Assembly (NCBI GenBank): GCA_937916185.1
Contig: CALGGD010000023.1
Location: 1 to 7,162 of the forward strand
DNA length: 7,162 nt
Source: an uncultured Oxalobacter sp.
GTDB lineage: Bacteria; Pseudomonadota; Gammaproteobacteria; Burkholderiales; Burkholderiaceae_D
Direction of reading: 5' to 3'
The notes beneath the pieces are model-generated. The model worked only from the letters and a program-made list of their open reading frames with translations, did no database searches and had not been told where the DNA came from. The position numbers were made by a program, and so were the translations under genes. Positions 6,041 through 7,162 of this stretch are shown in pieces. Numbering within the stretch: position 1 is the stretch's first letter; each line of letters opens with the position of its first letter.

Positions 6041-6052
6041 ATAAGGGCTTAT
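6041..6052. repeat. Short palindrome before the FUSC-like gene
   Basis: ATAAG-GG-CTTAT has 5-bp arms around two central bases and lies about 20 bp upstream of the ATG at 6022. It could be an operator or a small leader hairpin. It is short enough to be chance in this AT-rich gap. Confidence 0.2.
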
Positions 6053-6078
6053 GATATGCTGAAAATATGGAACAGTTC

Positions 6079-6090
6079 CTTGACCTAGGT
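6079..6090 (+). repeat. Partial copy of the FNR/FixK-like site
   Basis: CTTGACCTAGGT matches CTTGACATAGGT (6131-6142) at 11 of 12 positions, 52 bp away, close to five helical turns. Here the second half-site is degenerate (GTTTT instead of GTCAA), so it is a half-site. Confidence 0.3.
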
Positions 6091-6115
6091 TTTGTTTTTA
6101 AATCATCAACATACC

Positions 6116-6138
6116 AAAAAAATAAGATGTCTTGACAT
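6116..6138 (-). terminator. Weak terminator-like hairpin after ybeY
   Basis: On the minus strand ATGTC-AA-GACAT is followed by CTTATTTTTTT, beginning 4 nt after the ybeY stop codon. The T-run is good, but the stem is short, AT-rich and has a 2-nt loop, so one pair must open and only 4 bp remain. It overlaps the FNR/FixK-like palindrome, which may be the real reason for the symmetry. Confidence 0.3.
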
Positions 6139-6145
6139 AGGTCAA
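6132..6145. promoter_or_regulatory. FNR/FixK-type palindrome upstream of the FUSC-like gene
   Basis: TTGAC-ATAG-GTCAA is a perfect 5-bp inverted repeat with a 4-bp spacer, the architecture of CRP/FNR-family sites (FNR TTGAT-N4-ATCAA; FixK/Anr-like variants have C/G at the inner positions). It overlaps the ybeY stop codon. On the minus strand a possible -10 (TATGTT, 6113-6108) lies downstream, placing the site centre near -37 to -38, close to the -41.5 of an activator site. No regulator gene is in the window, so assignment is by motif shape only. Confidence 0.4.
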
Positions 6146-6645
6146 TCTTTGATACGGTAAGGATCATCGAATCCCAGCTTGGCAAGGATTTCTGTTTCCA
6201 GTGCTTCCATGGTCTCTGCCTCATCATTCTGGATATGGTCGTAGCCCTGGGCATGCAGGATCCCGTGGATGACAAGATGGGCGGCATGTTCAATCAGGGT
6301 TTTATGCTGTTCTTTTGCTTCACGGAGCAGGACATCGGTGCACAGCACAATATCTGCACAGGCGGTTGATCCTGTTTTGCCAGCAGAAGATTCCATGCCA
6401 TCAGATACAGGCATGAAATCCAAGGCGTCTTCATAAGGGAAAGTCAGGACATTGGTCGCATAGTCTTTGCCCCGGTAAGCGCTGTTCAATGCCAGGCCTT
6501 CTTCTGCATCGACAAACCGCAGGGTAATGACCGCAGGCATCTGTAGGGCGGATTGCACCCAACGTCTCAACCGCCAGCGGGGGAGGGTTTCTTTCAGGCG
6601 GCTATCTGGATACTGGACAGATAGGGAAAGTTTGTATTTATCCAT
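6142..6645 (-). CDS. ybeY: Endoribonuclease YbeY (rRNA maturation factor)
   Basis: YbeY is a cytoplasmic zinc-dependent single-strand endoribonuclease required for 16S rRNA 3'-end maturation and ribosome quality control. The 167-aa product carries the family signature HGILHAQGYDH (127-137), whose H127, H131 and H137 are the metal ligands, and the upstream YRGKDYATNVLTFPYE block (57-72) with the conserved arginine R58. The C-terminal EAETMEALETEIL-GF-DPY segment is also typical. It is about 12 aa longer than the E. coli protein (155 aa), because of a Ser/Gly-rich insertion at about residues 78-96 before ADIVLC. The ATG has no clear Shine-Dalgarno but lies 17 nt after the phoH stop, so translational coupling is likely. 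In many proteobacteria a CorC-like gene and lnt follow ybeY; here a FUSC-like membrane protein does. Confidence 0.95.
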   Translation of the reverse strand: MDKYKLSLSVQYPDSRLKETLPRWRLRRWVQSALQMPAVITLRFVDAEEGLALNSAYRGKDYATNVLTFPYEDALDFMPVSDGMESSAGKTGSTACADIVLCTDVLLREAKEQHKTLIEHAAHLVIHGILHAQGYDHIQNDEAETMEALETEILAKLGFDDPYRIKD

Positions 6646-6662
6646 GTCTATGTTTGTAAATG

Positions 6663-7162
6663 TCAGGCAGTCGTATCATCCGTCTGCTTTGCTTCTGGCT
6701 CAGACGGTTGTTTCCGGTCAGTTTTCCCTTTATTGGGGGATTGCTGTTTCTCAGCGGTTTCATAAGCATCGACAATCCGTGCAACCAATGGATGGCGGAC
6801 GACATCGGCACTGTTGAATGTTGAGAAAGCGATACCCCGGACATCTTTCAGGATATGCATCGCATCGACCAGTCCGCTCCGCTGGTTGTGCTGAAGGTCA
6901 ATCTGGGTGATATCGCCGGTCACGACTGCCCGGCTGCCAAAGCCGATCCGGGTCAGGAACATTTTCATCTGTTCTGGCGTGGTGTTCTGGGCTTCATCCA
7001 AGATGATGAAGGCATGGTTCAAGGTCCTGCCACGCATATAAGCCAAGGGTGCGATTTCAATCGTCTGTTTTTCAAAACATTTCTGGGTGCGTTCAAAGCC
7101 CAATAGGTCATACAGCGCATCGTAGAGCGGCCGCAGGTAAGGATCGACCTTCTGTGCGAGGT
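6663..7162 (-). CDS. ybeZ: PhoH-like ATPase (YbeZ), C-terminal part, runs off right edge
   Basis: The reading frame is open through the right edge of the window, so only about the last 166 residues are present and the N-terminus and Walker A lie outside. Visible are [15 protein letters not shown] near the edge, the Walker B region [19 protein letters not shown] (a sensor-like motif), SGLVDA and [15 protein letters not shown]. These are diagnostic of PhoH family P-loop ATPases/putative RNA helicases. The C-terminus ends in a hydrophilic low-complexity tail of about 30 residues rich in K, Q, P, E and T. Close linkage to ybeY (17 nt) is the conserved phoH-ybeY arrangement, in which the two proteins are thought to cooperate in RNA processing. 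The TTG at 7103 is internal to the gene and is not its start. Confidence 0.93.
   Translation of the reverse strand, partial: LAQKVDPYLRPLYDALYDLLGFERTQKCFEKQTIEIAPLAYMRGRTLNHAFIILDEAQNTTPEQMKMFLTRIGFGSRAVVTGDITQIDLQHNQRSGLVDAMHILKDVRGIAFSTFNSADVVRHPLVARIVDAYETAEKQQSPNKGKTDRKQPSEPEAKQTDDTTA

Noticed and set aside
6015..6293. 92-codon minus-strand ORF between ybeY and the FUSC-like gene
   Set aside because: It overlaps the conserved metal-binding end of ybeY in another frame and its product has no recognisable features.

Overview
The window looks like chromosomal DNA from a Gram-negative bacterium, most likely a betaproteobacterium of the order Burkholderiales. Oxalobacteraceae (Oxalobacter-like) is my best guess. 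The guess rests on the type of Orn/Lys/Arg decarboxylase, a porin-like C-terminus ending in HRF, the phoH-ybeY pair and a base composition that looks close to 50% GC by eye. No 16S or other decisive marker is present, so the taxonomy is inference.

All seven recognisable genes lie on the minus strand, so transcription runs from high to low coordinates. In that order they are: the C-terminal part of a PhoH/YbeZ ATPase (cut by the right edge); ybeY, a metal-dependent rRNA-maturation endoribonuclease 17 nt downstream; a small integral membrane protein of the FUSC/aromatic acid exporter type; a YrbL-family kinase-like protein; a 295-aa secreted protein whose C-terminal half resembles the last strands of a Gram-negative porin; a 754-aa PLP-dependent arginine/lysine/ornithine decarboxylase; and ddh, meso-diaminopimelate D-dehydrogenase. 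A clear intrinsic terminator follows ddh at the left edge. No gene is supported on the plus strand, where the long ORFs are antisense shadows.

PhoH and YbeY form a conserved RNA-metabolism pair. The following genes have wider gaps (about 80-250 nt) and look like separate or loosely coupled units. The decarboxylase and ddh each have their own recognisable upstream signals. The decarboxylase has a perfect TATAAT with a 17-bp palindrome over its -35 position and a strong Shine-Dalgarno. ddh has a -35/-10 candidate preceded by TGCAC boxes spaced exactly 21 bp apart. ddh supplies meso-DAP for peptidoglycan and lysine, and the decarboxylase consumes basic amino acids and protons, so this end of the window concerns basic amino-acid metabolism and possibly acid stress.

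There is no mobile element, CRISPR array, tRNA or rRNA, and no convincing new multi-gene system. The points most worth a second look are the porin-like chimera, the palindromes in the intergenic regions (decarboxylase, ddh and the FUSC gene), and a possible two-state leader in front of the yrbL-like gene.
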